Source: Candidatus Dormiibacterota bacterium (GTDB taxonomy: Bacteria > Chloroflexota > Dormibacteria > Aeolococcales > Aeolococcaceae). Taken from it: DNA of 43,717 nt. The notes beneath the pieces were generated by a model. The model made no database searches and was not told the DNA's origin. It saw only the letters and a list, made by a program, of their open reading frames with translations. Shown piece by piece: positions 1 to 8,680 of the stretch. Within the stretch, counting starts at the first letter, position 1; each line of letters opens with the position of its first letter. Where the stretch lies: contig DASXNK010000117.1 in assembly GCA_036495095.1 (NCBI GenBank), positions 1 through 43,717 of the forward strand, written 5' to 3'. The translations under genes were made by a program, and so were the position numbers.

Positions 1-583
1 GGGCCAGCGCCGCGAGGTGGTCGAAGTGGATGCCGGCGCCGTCGCCGGTGAGCATCGCGGTGTCGCTGACGGTGCAGTCGTACGGCGGCACGTCGCTGAG
101 CGGGCCGTTCTCCACGGGGTGGAAGGGTTGGGTGGTGGGACAGGCCATCAGGCTCACCGAGGGCGGCTTCACGCCGCCGCCCAGGCCGAGGGTCAGGGTG
201 CCCACCTGCGCTCCAACGGCGACCGGGAAGCTCAGCGCCGCCACCGCCAGCGCGCCGGGAGGCGCGCCCCCGGCCGAGACCGGCGGCGGGGGGGCCGGCG
301 GAGGCGGCGGTGCGGGTGCGGCCGGGGGCGGCGGCAGCGGGGCGGGCAGCGGCGCGGGCGGCGCCGGGACGGCCGGCGCCCCACCCCCGGCCGCGCCCTC
401 GACCAGCAGGTCGCCGGTCTGCACGTCCGGCGGCGGCGGCACCGCCCCGCCGGGGGCTCCGGCCACCGACCACCAGGCGGTGCTGCCCGGCGCCTCCGCC
501 GCGGCATGGTGGACGCCTCCGGCCGACAGCGCCAGCCCGGTGGCCAGGGCGGCCACGGCGATCAGGGTGCGAGCCCCCCTCAT
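1..583 (-). CDS. secreted proline-rich protein, C-terminus beyond window
   Basis: Not recognised as a named family. The start is ATG at 583, overlapping the TGA of the upstream transporter gene as ATGA, so it is probably translationally coupled and the last visible gene of that operon. The product opens with MRGART and a hydrophobic stretch ending in an Ala-rich cleavage region, so it is likely exported by Sec. A proline/alanine/glycine linker follows at about residues 45-105. A more ordered part comes next with two cysteines, in MACPTT and PPYDCT, and a WxP-like spacing that suggests a disulfide-stabilised beta module. The gene runs off the left edge of the window, so total length and domain are unknown. 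From its position it may be an extracytoplasmic accessory of the transporter, but that is inference. Confidence 0.75.
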   Translation of the reverse strand, partial: MRGARTLIAVAALATGLALSAGGVHHAAAEAPGSTAWWSVAGAPGGAVPPPPDVQTGDLLVEGAAGGGAPAVPAPPAPLPAPLPPPPAAPAPPPPPAPPPPVSAGGAPPGALAVAALSFPVAVGAQVGTLTLGLGGGVKPPSVSLMACPTTQPFHPVENGPLSDVPPYDCTVSDTAMLTGDGAGIHFDHLAALA

Positions 584-3500
584 GCCGGCACCGCCGCGGC
601 GCCGAGGTAGGCGGTCACCACCCTCGGGTCCGAGAGCACCGCGGCCGGAGGGCCGTCGGCGATGACCCGGCCGAGGTCGAGCGCCACCAGCCGGTCGCAG
701 ACCGCCTTGATCAGCGGCATGTCGTGGGCGATCACCAGCATCGCGCACCCGGTCTCGGCGCGCACCCGGCGGAGCAGCGGGGCGAGCGCCTCGGTCTCGC
801 GCTGGGCGATGCCCGACGACGGCTCGTCGAGGAGCACCACCGAGGGGTTGTGGGCGAGGATCATGGCGAGGTCGACCACCCGGCGCGTCCCCGTCGACAG
901 CTCGCGGACGAAGCTGTCGCGGTGGGCGCCGAGGTTCATGAGCTCGACCAGGTCGGCGACCGTCCAGCCGACCTCGTCCTCCTGCTCCCAGACCGCGGGC
1001 AGCCCCAGCGCGGCGCTCAGGGGGTCGCGGACCTGGAGGTGGCGCTCCAGCCCCTGGGCGAGGTTCTCGGCGACCGTCAGGGAGGGGAAGATGCGCGCGT
1101 CCTGGAAGGAGCGGCCGAGCCCGGAGCGGGCGCGGCGGTCGGGCGACCAGCCGGCCACCTCGACGCCCTCGAGCTCGATGCCGCCCTCGTCGGGCTCGAG
1201 GAAGCCCGAGACCAGGTCGCAGAGGGTCGTCTTCCCCGAGCCGTTGGGGCCGATCAGGCCGAGGATCTCGCCGTCCCGCAGCCCCATGTCGACGCCGTCG
1301 ACGGCGTGGATGCCGCCGAAGGAGCGGCGCAGGGCGCGCACCCGCAGCACCGTGGCGCGCTCCGCCGGCACCGGCTCCGGGGCGGCCGGTGCGACGACCG
1401 CCGGCGCGCGCTCGGCGAGGAAGACGGAGCGCACCAGGTCGTCGCGCTCGGCGAGCGAGTCGGGGGTGCCCTCGAAGCGCACCTCGCCCTTCTCCATGAA
1501 GTAGGCGCGGGAGGCGAGCGCCAGGCTGATGTCGAGCGACTGCTCGACGACCACCACCGTGGTGCCCTGGGCGTGGAACTCGCGCACCTGGTCGAGAAGC
1601 TGTGCCACCACCACCGGGGCGAGGCCGAGCGACAGCTCGTCGACGATGAGCAGCCGCGGCGAGGTCATGAACGCCATCGCGAGGGCGAGCTGCTGCTGCT
1701 CGCCGCCGCTGAGGTCGCCGGCGCGCTGGCCGAGTCGCTCACCCAGGCGGGGGAAGCGGTCGAGCACCCGGGTCCGGGCGGTGGCGGCGGCGGTGCGGTC
1801 GCCGCCGAGCAGCCACCCGGCGAGCCGGAGGTGGTCGGCGACGCTCACCGTCGGGAAGACCCCCCGCCCCCCCGGCACCAGGGCGATGCCCAGCCGGGCG
1901 GCGACCTGGGGGCCGGCGCCGGTGATGTCGCGGCCGTCGAGGAGGATGCGCCCGGCGAGCGGCTCCATGAGCCCGCAGACGGCGCGGAGCAGGGTCGACT
2001 TCCCCGCGCCGTTGGTGCCGAGCAGCGCCACCACCTCACCCTCGCGCACCTCGGCGCTCACCCCGAAGAGCACCTGCACGGAGTCGTAGGCGACCTCGAG
2101 CCCCTCGCAGACCAGCAGCGGCACGGTGCCGCCGGCGGCCGGCGCCGGGGCGTCGGCGCGGCGGTGGTGGCGGCGGCGGCGGCGCACCCGGCCCCGGCCG
2201 CCGCCGCCACCGCCGTCGCCCTCGCCCGCCAGGCTGGGCACCTCGATGCCGTGGCGCCGCGCCACCGCCCGGAGCAGCCGGTCGCGCAGCCCGTACAGCC
2301 CCGAGGCGAGCCCCCCGGGTGCGGCGAGCAGGAGCAGGAGCACGCCGACCCCGCTGGCGAGCACCTGGAGGTCGCCGAGCCCGATCGCCGGCCCGACGTA
2401 GCGGAGCCCCTCGTAATAGAGGGCGCCGAGCAGGGCCCCGGGCAGCGAGGTGAGGCCGCCGACCACCACGAACACGAAGACCTCGAGGCTGGTCAGCACG
2501 CCGAAGGTGGGACGGTCGACGGCCTGCTGCTGGTAGGCGAGCAGCGCTCCCGCCACCGCGGCGATGAACCCGGAGATCGCGAAGGCGGCGAGCCGGGCGC
2601 GGGTGGCGCTGGTGCCCACCGCCTGGGCGGCGGCGACGTTGTCGCGCACCGCGATCAGCGAGCGGCCGGCGTGGCTGGCGCGCAGCGACCGCGCGCACAG
2701 CCAGGCGAGCCCCAGCACGCCGAGGCAGACGTAGTAGAAGGCGACGTCGCCGCGGACGTCGACGGCTCGATAGATGATCGGCCGCAGCACCGGCACGTCC
2801 AGCCCGGGCAGCAGCCACGACGTGTACTGGCGGTCGAGGACCACGTTCTGCACGGTCACCGCGAAGGCGAGGGTCACCACCGCGAGGAAGAGGCCCTGCA
2901 CCCGCAGCGCGGGCAGGCCGATGAGCAGTGCGGCGGCGGCGCCCGCCAGCCCGGCGGCGAGCAGGGTGACGAAGAAGTCGGCGTGGTGGTTGACGGCGAG
3001 GCCGCCGGCCACCGCCGCGCCGATCCCGCAGAAGGCGAACTGCCCCAGCGAGACCTGCCCCGCCCAGCCACTCAGGATCACCACGGAGATGCCGACGATC
3101 GCGAAGATGACCACCAGGGAGGCGAAGTTCGCGCGCACGCTGCCCACCACCAGCGGCAGGGCGACGAGCAGCGCGCAGACCGCGATGCGCAGACCGATGC
3201 GGCCCCAGCGCACCTCCGGGGTGGCGCGCAGCTCCAGGGGGATGGGGCGGAACTCGCGCAGGGTGCGGAAGGTGGAGACGCCGGTGTCGAAGGCGCGGCT
3301 CACCGTGCCCCGGCGCAGCAGCAGGGCGCCGAGGATGATCGGGAGCATGAGCGCGGCGCTGAGGTCGGGCTTCGAGGTGCCGAAGAAGGCGCTCTGGTCG
3401 ATGACCCCGATGCCCATGCCCGCGAGCAGCGCCAGCGGCAGGCTCTCCATCCCCGCCACCACCGCCGCGGCGAGACCGTAGAGCAGCACCGTGGGGCTGA

Positions 3501-4308
3501 CGCTCGCGCCGGGGGAGAGCCCGGTCACCGGCGCCCGCATGAAGACCGCGATCGCCGAGCAGACCGCGGCCACCACCCAGACCAGGGTCGAGAGCCGGCG
3601 CACCGGGATGCCGAGCAGCGCGGCGCGGTCGGCGTTCTCGGCGGCGGCGCGTACCGCGACCCCGTAGCGGCTCAGCCGCAGGAAGCCGGCGAGCCCGAGC
3701 ATCAGCGCCACCGCGACCACGAGGATCGCGATGTGGTCGCCGTCGAAGATCACCCCGCCGAGCTCGAAGCGCAGCCCGCGGAAGGGGGTGGGGAACTCCG
3801 GCGGCGCCAGCGTCCGCCCCGACACCAGTGCGGGCATCGCGATCTCGAGGACGGCGAGCACCTGGGCGAGGCCGATGGTGGCGACCGTGGCCACCAGCCG
3901 CGGCGAGCGGCGGAACCGCCGCATCACCACCACCTCGACGAGCGCTCCGGTGAGCGCCGCGCCGCCCAGCATCACCCCGGCGGCGACCCAGTAGGACACG
4001 TGGCGGTCGGTGACGAGCAGCAGCGCCAGCACCGCGGGCACCGCGCCCAGCCCCACCTGGGCGAAGCTGATCAGCCGGTCGGCCCGGTAGACGAGGATCA
4101 GCCCCAGCGCCACCAGCGCGTAGAGGGTGCCGATCACCATCCCGTTGGCGAGGATGCCGAGGGGAATGCCGGTGGGCAGCGGGAGCACCCCGACGTGGGT
4201 GATCCGCCCGCGGCCGAAGAGCAGCTCGTCGGCGGCCACCAGCGCGACCGCGGCGGCGGCGATCCGCAGCCCGGTGCGCAGCCCGGGCAGGCGCACGGGC
4301 ACGCTCAC
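580..4308 (-). CDS. four-domain branched-chain amino acid-type ABC transporter (LivH-LivM-LivF-LivG fusion)
   Basis: One uninterrupted frame encodes 1242 aa holding every membrane and ATPase part of a HAAT-family importer. Residues ~1-335 are a LivH permease and ~360-690 a LivM permease (GWAGQVSLGQFAF, and the EAA-like region around RDNVAAAQAVG). Residues ~693-726 are a Gly/Arg/His-rich linker. Residues ~730-965 are a LivF ATPase (Walker A GTNGAGKS near 762, signature LSGGEQQQ, Walker B LLIVDE). Residues ~985-1242 are a LivG ATPase (Walker A GPNGSGKTT near 1018, degenerate signature LSTGTRR, Walker B VVLLDEPSSG). The start is GTG at 4308, overlapping the TGA of the binding-protein gene as GTGA. 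Fusions of two of these parts are familiar in high-GC bacteria; all four in one chain is less usual. The substrate could be an amino acid, amide, urea or another small solute and cannot be read from sequence. Confidence 0.93.
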   Translation of the reverse strand: MSVPVRLPGLRTGLRIAAAAVALVAADELLFGRGRITHVGVLPLPTGIPLGILANGMVIGTLYALVALGLILVYRADRLISFAQVGLGAVPAVLALLLVTDRHVSYWVAAGVMLGGAALTGALVEVVVMRRFRRSPRLVATVATIGLAQVLAVLEIAMPALVSGRTLAPPEFPTPFRGLRFELGGVIFDGDHIAILVVAVALMLGLAGFLRLSRYGVAVRAAAENADRAALLGIPVRRLSTLVWVVAAVCSAIAVFMRAPVTGLSPGASVSPTVLLYGLAAAVVAGMESLPLALLAGMGIGVIDQSAFFGTSKPDLSAALMLPIILGALLLRRGTVSRAFDTGVSTFRTLREFRPIPLELRATPEVRWGRIGLRIAVCALLVALPLVVGSVRANFASLVVIFAIVGISVVILSGWAGQVSLGQFAFCGIGAAVAGGLAVNHHADFFVTLLAAGLAGAAAALLIGLPALRVQGLFLAVVTLAFAVTVQNVVLDRQYTSWLLPGLDVPVLRPIIYRAVDVRGDVAFYYVCLGVLGLAWLCARSLRASHAGRSLIAVRDNVAAAQAVGTSATRARLAAFAISGFIAAVAGALLAYQQQAVDRPTFGVLTSLEVFVFVVVGGLTSLPGALLGALYYEGLRYVGPAIGLGDLQVLASGVGVLLLLLAAPGGLASGLYGLRDRLLRAVARRHGIEVPSLAGEGDGGGGGGRGRVRRRRRHHRRADAPAPAAGGTVPLLVCEGLEVAYDSVQVLFGVSAEVREGEVVALLGTNGAGKSTLLRAVCGLMEPLAGRILLDGRDITGAGPQVAARLGIALVPGGRGVFPTVSVADHLRLAGWLLGGDRTAAATARTRVLDRFPRLGERLGQRAGDLSGGEQQQLALAMAFMTSPRLLIVDELSLGLAPVVVAQLLDQVREFHAQGTTVVVVEQSLDISLALASRAYFMEKGEVRFEGTPDSLAERDDLVRSVFLAERAPAVVAPAAPEPVPAERATVLRVRALRRSFGGIHAVDGVDMGLRDGEILGLIGPNGSGKTTLCDLVSGFLEPDEGGIELEGVEVAGWSPDRRARSGLGRSFQDARIFPSLTVAENLAQGLERHLQVRDPLSAALGLPAVWEQEDEVGWTVADLVELMNLGAHRDSFVRELSTGTRRVVDLAMILAHNPSVVLLDEPSSGIAQRETEALAPLLRRVRAETGCAMLVIAHDMPLIKAVCDRLVALDLGRVIADGPPAAVLSDPRVVTAYLGAAAVPA

Positions 4309-5966
4309 ACCCCCGGGGGCAGGTTCGGCTCTCCGGCGGTCCACTCGCCGGTGACGTAGCGCTGGCCGCCGTTCAGCTGGACGTAGGCGCCCGGCTTGCC
4401 GTCGAACTCCGAGGTCGCGGAGGCGCTCCAGTAGATCTCGCGGGCGTCGCTGATCCAGGTGTACTTGCCCGGGGCGAAGTGGAGGTAGGGGATGTGGGGG
4501 TCGTGGGTGGTGCGCCAGCCGCCGTACGACGGGCTGGTGAGGGTGGCGCGCTCGAAGGTCAGCGGGGTGAGCGCCGGCCCCGCCAGCTGCAGCGAGTTGG
4601 CGATCACCGCGTAGCCGGTCCACCCGAAGGCGGCGAGCGGGACCGGCCCGGTGCCGCCGGTCGCCCGGTAGACCTTCGCCCCGTCGGAGTGGTCGACCGA
4701 CTGGAACGCCGGCAGGTCGCCGATGCCGAAGGCGTGCTGCCACTGCTGGGTGTCGTAGGCGCGGCCGAGGATGTCGATGTCCATCAGGAAGCCGCCCTCC
4801 ATGACGTTCTCGGGGAAGTACGCCTGCGAGGTGGCGGCGTGGGTCCCGAAGACCGGGAAGATCGGGTCGCCGGCCCACATGATGGTGGTGACGTTCGAGC
4901 TCTTCAGCTTCGCCATCAGGGTCGTCGACTGGGCCACCGCGGTGCTGGTGTCGAGCGAGTACAGGGCCATCTGCGCCCCGTTGCGATCGCAGCGCTGGAT
5001 GCCCGCCTGGAGCTGCTCGAGCGCGGGACGGAGGATGTCGAGGTCGTCGGCGACGATCGCCACCTTGCGCGGCAGCCGCTGCAGGAGGGGATCGCCGGCG
5101 AAGCGCGCCGGCAGGTTGGCGAGCTTCTTGCACCAGTACTCGGAGGCGAGGACGGCCTGCTCGTCCTGGCCCATGAGGAGGCCGTAGAGGTAGGGCCGGT
5201 GGGCGATGCTGAAGGCGTTGCTGAGGCCCCCGAAGCTGATGATGCCCTTGCGTGCGAGCTCGTCGTAGACCTCGCCGGCAACGCCGAACCACATCGCCGC
5301 GAAGGGGTGGTAGGTGGCCGCCGCGGTGTCGACCTCGTTGCGCAGGCAGGGAATGTCGGGTGGCGCGAACTCGCACTGGCCCTGGAAGACGTCGAAATGG
5401 ACCTTCCGGCCGTAGAGCTCGTAGCGGGTGTTGATGAAGGTGGCGGCCCGATCGCGGAAGTCCTGCTCCTGCTGCGGGCTGCTGCTGAGCCCCTGCGACG
5501 CGATGATGGCGTCGACGGCCGCGTTGCGCTTGGGCCGGTAGAGCACCACCTCGATGCTGGTGCGGGTCACCCCCTGCGAGGTGGCGCCACCGTTGTCGCC
5601 GCCGCCCCAGGTGGGGGCGCAGGGCGGGGCCACGAGCAGCCCTCCGAACTGCAGGCCGCCGGCGCAGTGACGGGTGTCGCCGCCGGCATGACCGGTGCCC
5701 GGCAGCGCCGCCGCCGCCCCGACGCCGGCGCCGGGGCCTCCCGCGGTCGCCGGCCGGGTGCCACCCGGGCCCGTGGCGCCGGTGCCGGTGGTCGGGTCCG
5801 CCGCGCCTCCCGAGTCCGCGCCGGGGTCGGCGCCGGGCGTGGCGAGGGCGGCCAGCGGCGGCGGCGCCGCGGCGGGCGCGGGCGCGCGCGACGGCAGCGC
5901 GATCGCCAGCACCAGCTGGGCGATGGCAAGCAGCAGCAGAGGTGAGTAGCGCCGGACTGGGATCAC
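4305..5966 (-). CDS. periplasmic-binding-fold substrate-binding protein of the ABC importer
   Basis: This 553-aa exported protein is the likely solute receptor for the fused transporter encoded directly downstream, with which it shares a GTGA overlap. The start is GTG at 5966 with a GGGAGGG Shine-Dalgarno about 9 nt upstream. Residues ~8-25 form a hydrophobic signal or anchor, without a lipobox cysteine. An Ala/Pro/Gly-rich spacer runs to about residue 100. The rest matches a type I periplasmic-binding fold of the Leu/Ile/Val-receptor kind: an early strand with SIEVVLYRP, then KVAIVADDLD, then TTIMWAGDP. It is longer than a typical LivK (about 370 aa) because of the N-terminal spacer and a longer first lobe. 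The low-complexity spacer suggests tethering at a distance from the membrane. Substrate unknown. Confidence 0.85.
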   Translation of the reverse strand: MIPVRRYSPLLLLAIAQLVLAIALPSRAPAPAAAPPPLAALATPGADPGADSGGAADPTTGTGATGPGGTRPATAGGPGAGVGAAAALPGTGHAGGDTRHCAGGLQFGGLLVAPPCAPTWGGGDNGGATSQGVTRTSIEVVLYRPKRNAAVDAIIASQGLSSSPQQEQDFRDRAATFINTRYELYGRKVHFDVFQGQCEFAPPDIPCLRNEVDTAAATYHPFAAMWFGVAGEVYDELARKGIISFGGLSNAFSIAHRPYLYGLLMGQDEQAVLASEYWCKKLANLPARFAGDPLLQRLPRKVAIVADDLDILRPALEQLQAGIQRCDRNGAQMALYSLDTSTAVAQSTTLMAKLKSSNVTTIMWAGDPIFPVFGTHAATSQAYFPENVMEGGFLMDIDILGRAYDTQQWQHAFGIGDLPAFQSVDHSDGAKVYRATGGTGPVPLAAFGWTGYAVIANSLQLAGPALTPLTFERATLTSPSYGGWRTTHDPHIPYLHFAPGKYTWISDAREIYWSASATSEFDGKPGAYVQLNGGQRYVTGEWTAGEPNLPPGV

Positions 5967-6006
5967 CCCCCAAGTCCCTCCCTTCCCCGTCTCGGGTCGT
6001 GGCGGG

Positions 6007-6036
6007 AGGATTGCACGGGCCCGTCGCTTGCGTCAA
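6007..6036 (-). promoter_or_regulatory. candidate promoter for the ABC importer operon
   Basis: On the minus strand TTGACG is followed after 18 bp by AATCCT, about 40 nt upstream of the GTG start at 5966. The -35 is good and the -10 is weak (only A2 and the final T match). Called by eye. Confidence 0.4.
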
Positions 6037-6045
6037 CTTCGCCGA

Positions 6046-6068
6046 ACGGGGGCGGACTCCGCCCCCGT
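6046..6068 (-). terminator. hairpin directly after the G1 peptidase stop
   Basis: A perfect 10-bp stem (ACGGGGGCGG with CCGCCCCCGT) and a 3-nt loop abut the TGA at 6068-6070. There is no T-tract. It separates the peptidase gene from the promoter of the ABC importer operon. Confidence 0.6.
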
Positions 6069-6871
6069 CAGCGCACGCTGACGCTGAAGGAGGCGCCGTC
6101 GGCGCTGACCGGCGACGGCTGGGCCAGCACCGACCCGTTGGAGCGGACCATCGTGATCAGGTCGGCCGCCCAGGTGGGTGCCGTGATCGTCCCCGAGCCG
6201 CCGCCGGCGTCGGCGCTGCACATCGAGAAGGACACGTAGCCGAAGTTCGCGAGCGGGAGCACGTTGCAGCTGCTTCCCGAGCACGCCGACGGCGCCTCCG
6301 CGATCCACTCCGCCGACGTCAGCGGGCCCGAGGGCCCACGCCGCACCGTCGAGAAGCTGCGTCCGCTGGTGACGTCGCGCAGGGTGAGCGTGGTGCCGGC
6401 GGCGATGGAGTCGACCACCGCCTCGATGTGGTCGCCGGGCCGGATCACCAGCGCGATGCGCACCCGGGCGGCCGGATAGAGCTCGTACCAGGCGTAGTAC
6501 GCCGGCTGGTTGGTCTGGCTGCAGTCGGCGCCGGTGCCGATCTGCTCGACATAGTTGGAGACATAGCCGTCGAGCCCGATCCAGAAGCTCGAGTAGGTGC
6601 CTCCGTTGGGACAGCTCACCGCCGGCTGGACCCAGGCGCCGCGCACGCCGGTGAACTGCATCCCGGTGCGGTGGACGGCGTAGCCGGCCCAGTTCGGGCT
6701 CGACATCGACGCGCTCGCCGCCGGCGCCTCGTGGATCTGCGGCGGCGCCGGTGACCCCGCGCCGACCATCGCGGCCGCCGTCGCCAGCGCCGCCGCCAGC
6801 CTCCGCGCGCGCCGACGCCGGGTCGCGACCTCGCCCACGCCGCGACCGGACTCTCCGTGCTGAAGGTCCAC
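6068..6871 (-). CDS. secreted G1-family (eqolisin-like) glutamic endopeptidase
   Basis: This 267-aa protein is predicted to be an exported acid-type peptidase. An Arg-rich n-region and a hydrophobic stretch (residues ~17-38) form a signal peptide. The mature part carries the landmarks of Peptidase G1: NWAGYAV (60-66), FWIGLDGY (96-103), EQIGTG with Q110 at the place of the catalytic glutamine, AYYAWYELYP (124-133), and AEWIAE (187-192) supplying the catalytic glutamate (E188 most likely). Both members of the Gln/Glu dyad are therefore present. The family was first known from fungi such as Scytalidium and also occurs in bacteria and archaea. The start is GTG at 6871, with GGAGG 7 nt upstream. 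Four cysteines in the mature part could form disulfides. The gene stands alone, divergent from the acyl-CoA synthetase. Confidence 0.88.
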   Translation of the reverse strand: MDLQHGESGRGVGEVATRRRRARRLAAALATAAAMVGAGSPAPPQIHEAPAASASMSSPNWAGYAVHRTGMQFTGVRGAWVQPAVSCPNGGTYSSFWIGLDGYVSNYVEQIGTGADCSQTNQPAYYAWYELYPAARVRIALVIRPGDHIEAVVDSIAAGTTLTLRDVTSGRSFSTVRRGPSGPLTSAEWIAEAPSACSGSSCNVLPLANFGYVSFSMCSADAGGGSGTITAPTWAADLITMVRSNGSVLAQPSPVSADGASFSVSVR

Positions 6872-7021
6872 CCCGAAACCTCCGCGCCACCCCTGGCACC
6901 CTTCCGCCCACGCGGTCAGGATGGTACTGCTCCGCCGCGCATTTTGGGGAGACCGAAGCCGCGGAGGAAATCGTGGCAGTGGTTGTGTATCCTCGGCCCG
7001 CGCCCGAGCAGGAGGAGCACC

Positions 7022-8626
7022 ATGCCTCTGTCCACGTCGTACTGGCCCGCGGACACCAGCGTCCCCGTGCTCGAGACCACCGTCGGCGACATCCTGCGCG
7101 CGGTCGCCGCCGAGCGGCCCGACCAGGACGCGCTGGTCGAGGGCATCCCCGACCCGGGCGCGCGGCGGCACTGGACCTACGAGCGGCTGCTCGACGACGC
7201 CGAGCGGGTGGCGCGGGCGCTGCTCGGCCGCTTCGCGGTCGGGGAGCGGATCGCGGTGTGGGGTCCGAACACCAGCGAGTGGGTGCTGCTGGAGTACGGG
7301 GCCGCGCTGGCGGGGATGGTGCTGGTCACCGTCAACCCCGCCTACCGTCCCGCCGAGCTCCGCTACGTGCTCGAGCAGTCGGGGTCGGCGGGCATCTTCC
7401 TCCTCCCGGAGTTCCGCACCAACCCGATGGAGCGGTCGCTCGCCGAGGTGCGCTCCGAGCTGCCCGGGCTCCGCGAGTCCATCCTCTTCACCGAATGGGA
7501 GGAGTTCTGCGCCACCGGCTCGCCCACCGAGCCGCTGCCGGTGGTCGCCCCCGGCGACCCCGCCCAGATCCAGTACACCTCGGGCACCACCGGCTTCCCC
7601 AAGGCGGCGCTGCTCCACCACCGCGGGATCACCAACAACGCCCTGCTGATGACCCGGCGGATGGGATGGGAGCCCGGCGACGTGGCGGTCAACCCCTTCC
7701 CCCTGTTCCACACCGCGGGCTGCGTGCTCGGCGTGCTCGGGGCGGCGCAGAGCCGGGCCACGCTGATCCCGGTGGTGGCCTTCGACCCCGCCCTCTACCT
7801 CGAGCTGCTGGAGACCCACCGCGCCACCGTCACCTGCGGCGCCCCCACCATGCTGATCGCCGCCATGGAGCACCCCGACCGGGCCCGGCGCGACCTCTCG
7901 GCGCTGCGCATCGTCACCTCCGGCGGCGCCACCGTTCCCGTCGAGCTCGTCCGCAACGTCGAGGCCACCCTGGGGGTGCGCTTCACCATCATCTTCGGGC
8001 AGACCGAGTCATCGCCCTGCATCACCGCCACCCACCTCGACGACACCGACGTCGACAAGGCGGAGACCCTGGGGCAGCCGCTGCCCCAGACCGAGGTGAG
8101 GATCGCCGACCCCGCCACCGGCGAGACCCTGCCCTGCGGCGGCGTCGGCGAGCTCTGCTGTCGCGGCTACCTGGTGATGACCGGCTACTACAACATGCCC
8201 GAGGCCACCGCCGAGGCGATCGACGCCGAGGGCTGGCTGCACACCGGCGACCTCGCCTCCATGGACGAGCGCGGCTACTGCCGGATCGAGGGCCGGCTCA
8301 AGGACATGATCATCCGAGGTGGCGAGAACATCTATCCGCGGGAGATCGAGGAGCTGCTCTTCAGCCATCCCGCGGTCGGCGACGTCGCCGTGGTCGGCAC
8401 GCCCGACCCGAGGTGGGGTGAGGAGGTGGTCGCCTTCGTGCGCCCCGCCCCGGGGATGTCGCCCACCGGCGAGGAGCTCGCCGCCTTCGTGCGCGCCCGC
8501 CTCGCCGCCTACAAGACGCCGAAGCGCTGGATCCTCTGCGACACCTTTCCCACCACCCCGTCGGGCAAGGTGCAGAAGAACGTGCTCCGCGGCCGGCTCA
8601 CCGGGGAGGCACTGACGGGGCGGTAG
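7022..8626 (+). CDS. acyl-CoA synthetase (AMP-forming), fatty-acyl-CoA ligase type
   Basis: This 534-aa cytoplasmic enzyme of the ANL superfamily activates a carboxylic acid to acyl-AMP and then transfers it to CoA. Visible motifs are the P-loop YTSGTTGFPKAA, the A5-type GQTESSP, the GWLHTGDLA and DERGYCRIEGRLKD hinge region, RGGENIYPREIEE, and the C-terminal PSGKVQK bearing the adenylation lysine. The start at ATG 7022 has AGGAGGAG 5-10 nt upstream; an in-frame ATG at 6857 has no such site. The best family fit is medium- or long-chain fatty-acyl-CoA ligase, but the substrate is not determined by these motifs. The gene is monocistronic: the next gene is convergent. Confidence 0.92.
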   Translation: MPLSTSYWPADTSVPVLETTVGDILRAVAAERPDQDALVEGIPDPGARRHWTYERLLDDAERVARALLGRFAVGERIAVWGPNTSEWVLLEYGAALAGMVLVTVNPAYRPAELRYVLEQSGSAGIFLLPEFRTNPMERSLAEVRSELPGLRESILFTEWEEFCATGSPTEPLPVVAPGDPAQIQYTSGTTGFPKAALLHHRGITNNALLMTRRMGWEPGDVAVNPFPLFHTAGCVLGVLGAAQSRATLIPVVAFDPALYLELLETHRATVTCGAPTMLIAAMEHPDRARRDLSALRIVTSGGATVPVELVRNVEATLGVRFTIIFGQTESSPCITATHLDDTDVDKAETLGQPLPQTEVRIADPATGETLPCGGVGELCCRGYLVMTGYYNMPEATAEAIDAEGWLHTGDLASMDERGYCRIEGRLKDMIIRGGENIYPREIEELLFSHPAVGDVAVVGTPDPRWGEEVVAFVRPAPGMSPTGEELAAFVRARLAAYKTPKRWILCDTFPTTPSGKVQKNVLRGRLTGEALTGR

Positions 8627-8639
8627 CCCACACCTCTAT

Positions 8640-8663
8640 CCACAGGTCATCCACAGCCTGTGG
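8640..8663. terminator. hairpin between convergent genes
   Basis: CCACAGG and CCTGTGG form a 7-bp stem around a 10-nt loop, in the 54-bp gap between the acyl-CoA synthetase (+) and the propeller protein (-). It could serve both. The sequence also contains two DnaA-box-like nonamers, discussed under rejected items. Confidence 0.5.
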
Positions 8664-8680
8664 GAAACGGGCGTTCCCCC

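Noticed and set aside
310-4359. A 1349-codon open frame on the + strand
   Set aside because: It is antisense to the fused ABC transporter, is rich in Arg/His/Gly/Glu as expected from reverse-complemented high-GC codons, and shows no domain motif.
4308-6036. N-terminal extension of the fused transporter frame to 6036
   Set aside because: The frame stays open but lies out of frame with the binding-protein gene and has no transporter features; the GTG at 4308 with GTGA overlap is the proper start.
8636-8667. Two DnaA-box-like nonamers (CTATCCACA and TCATCCACA) plus a weaker inverted one
   Set aside because: Each differs from TTATCCACA, they sit in a 54-bp convergent gap, form a simple hairpin, and no dnaA, dnaN or AT-rich unwinding region is present. 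An origin is not supported.
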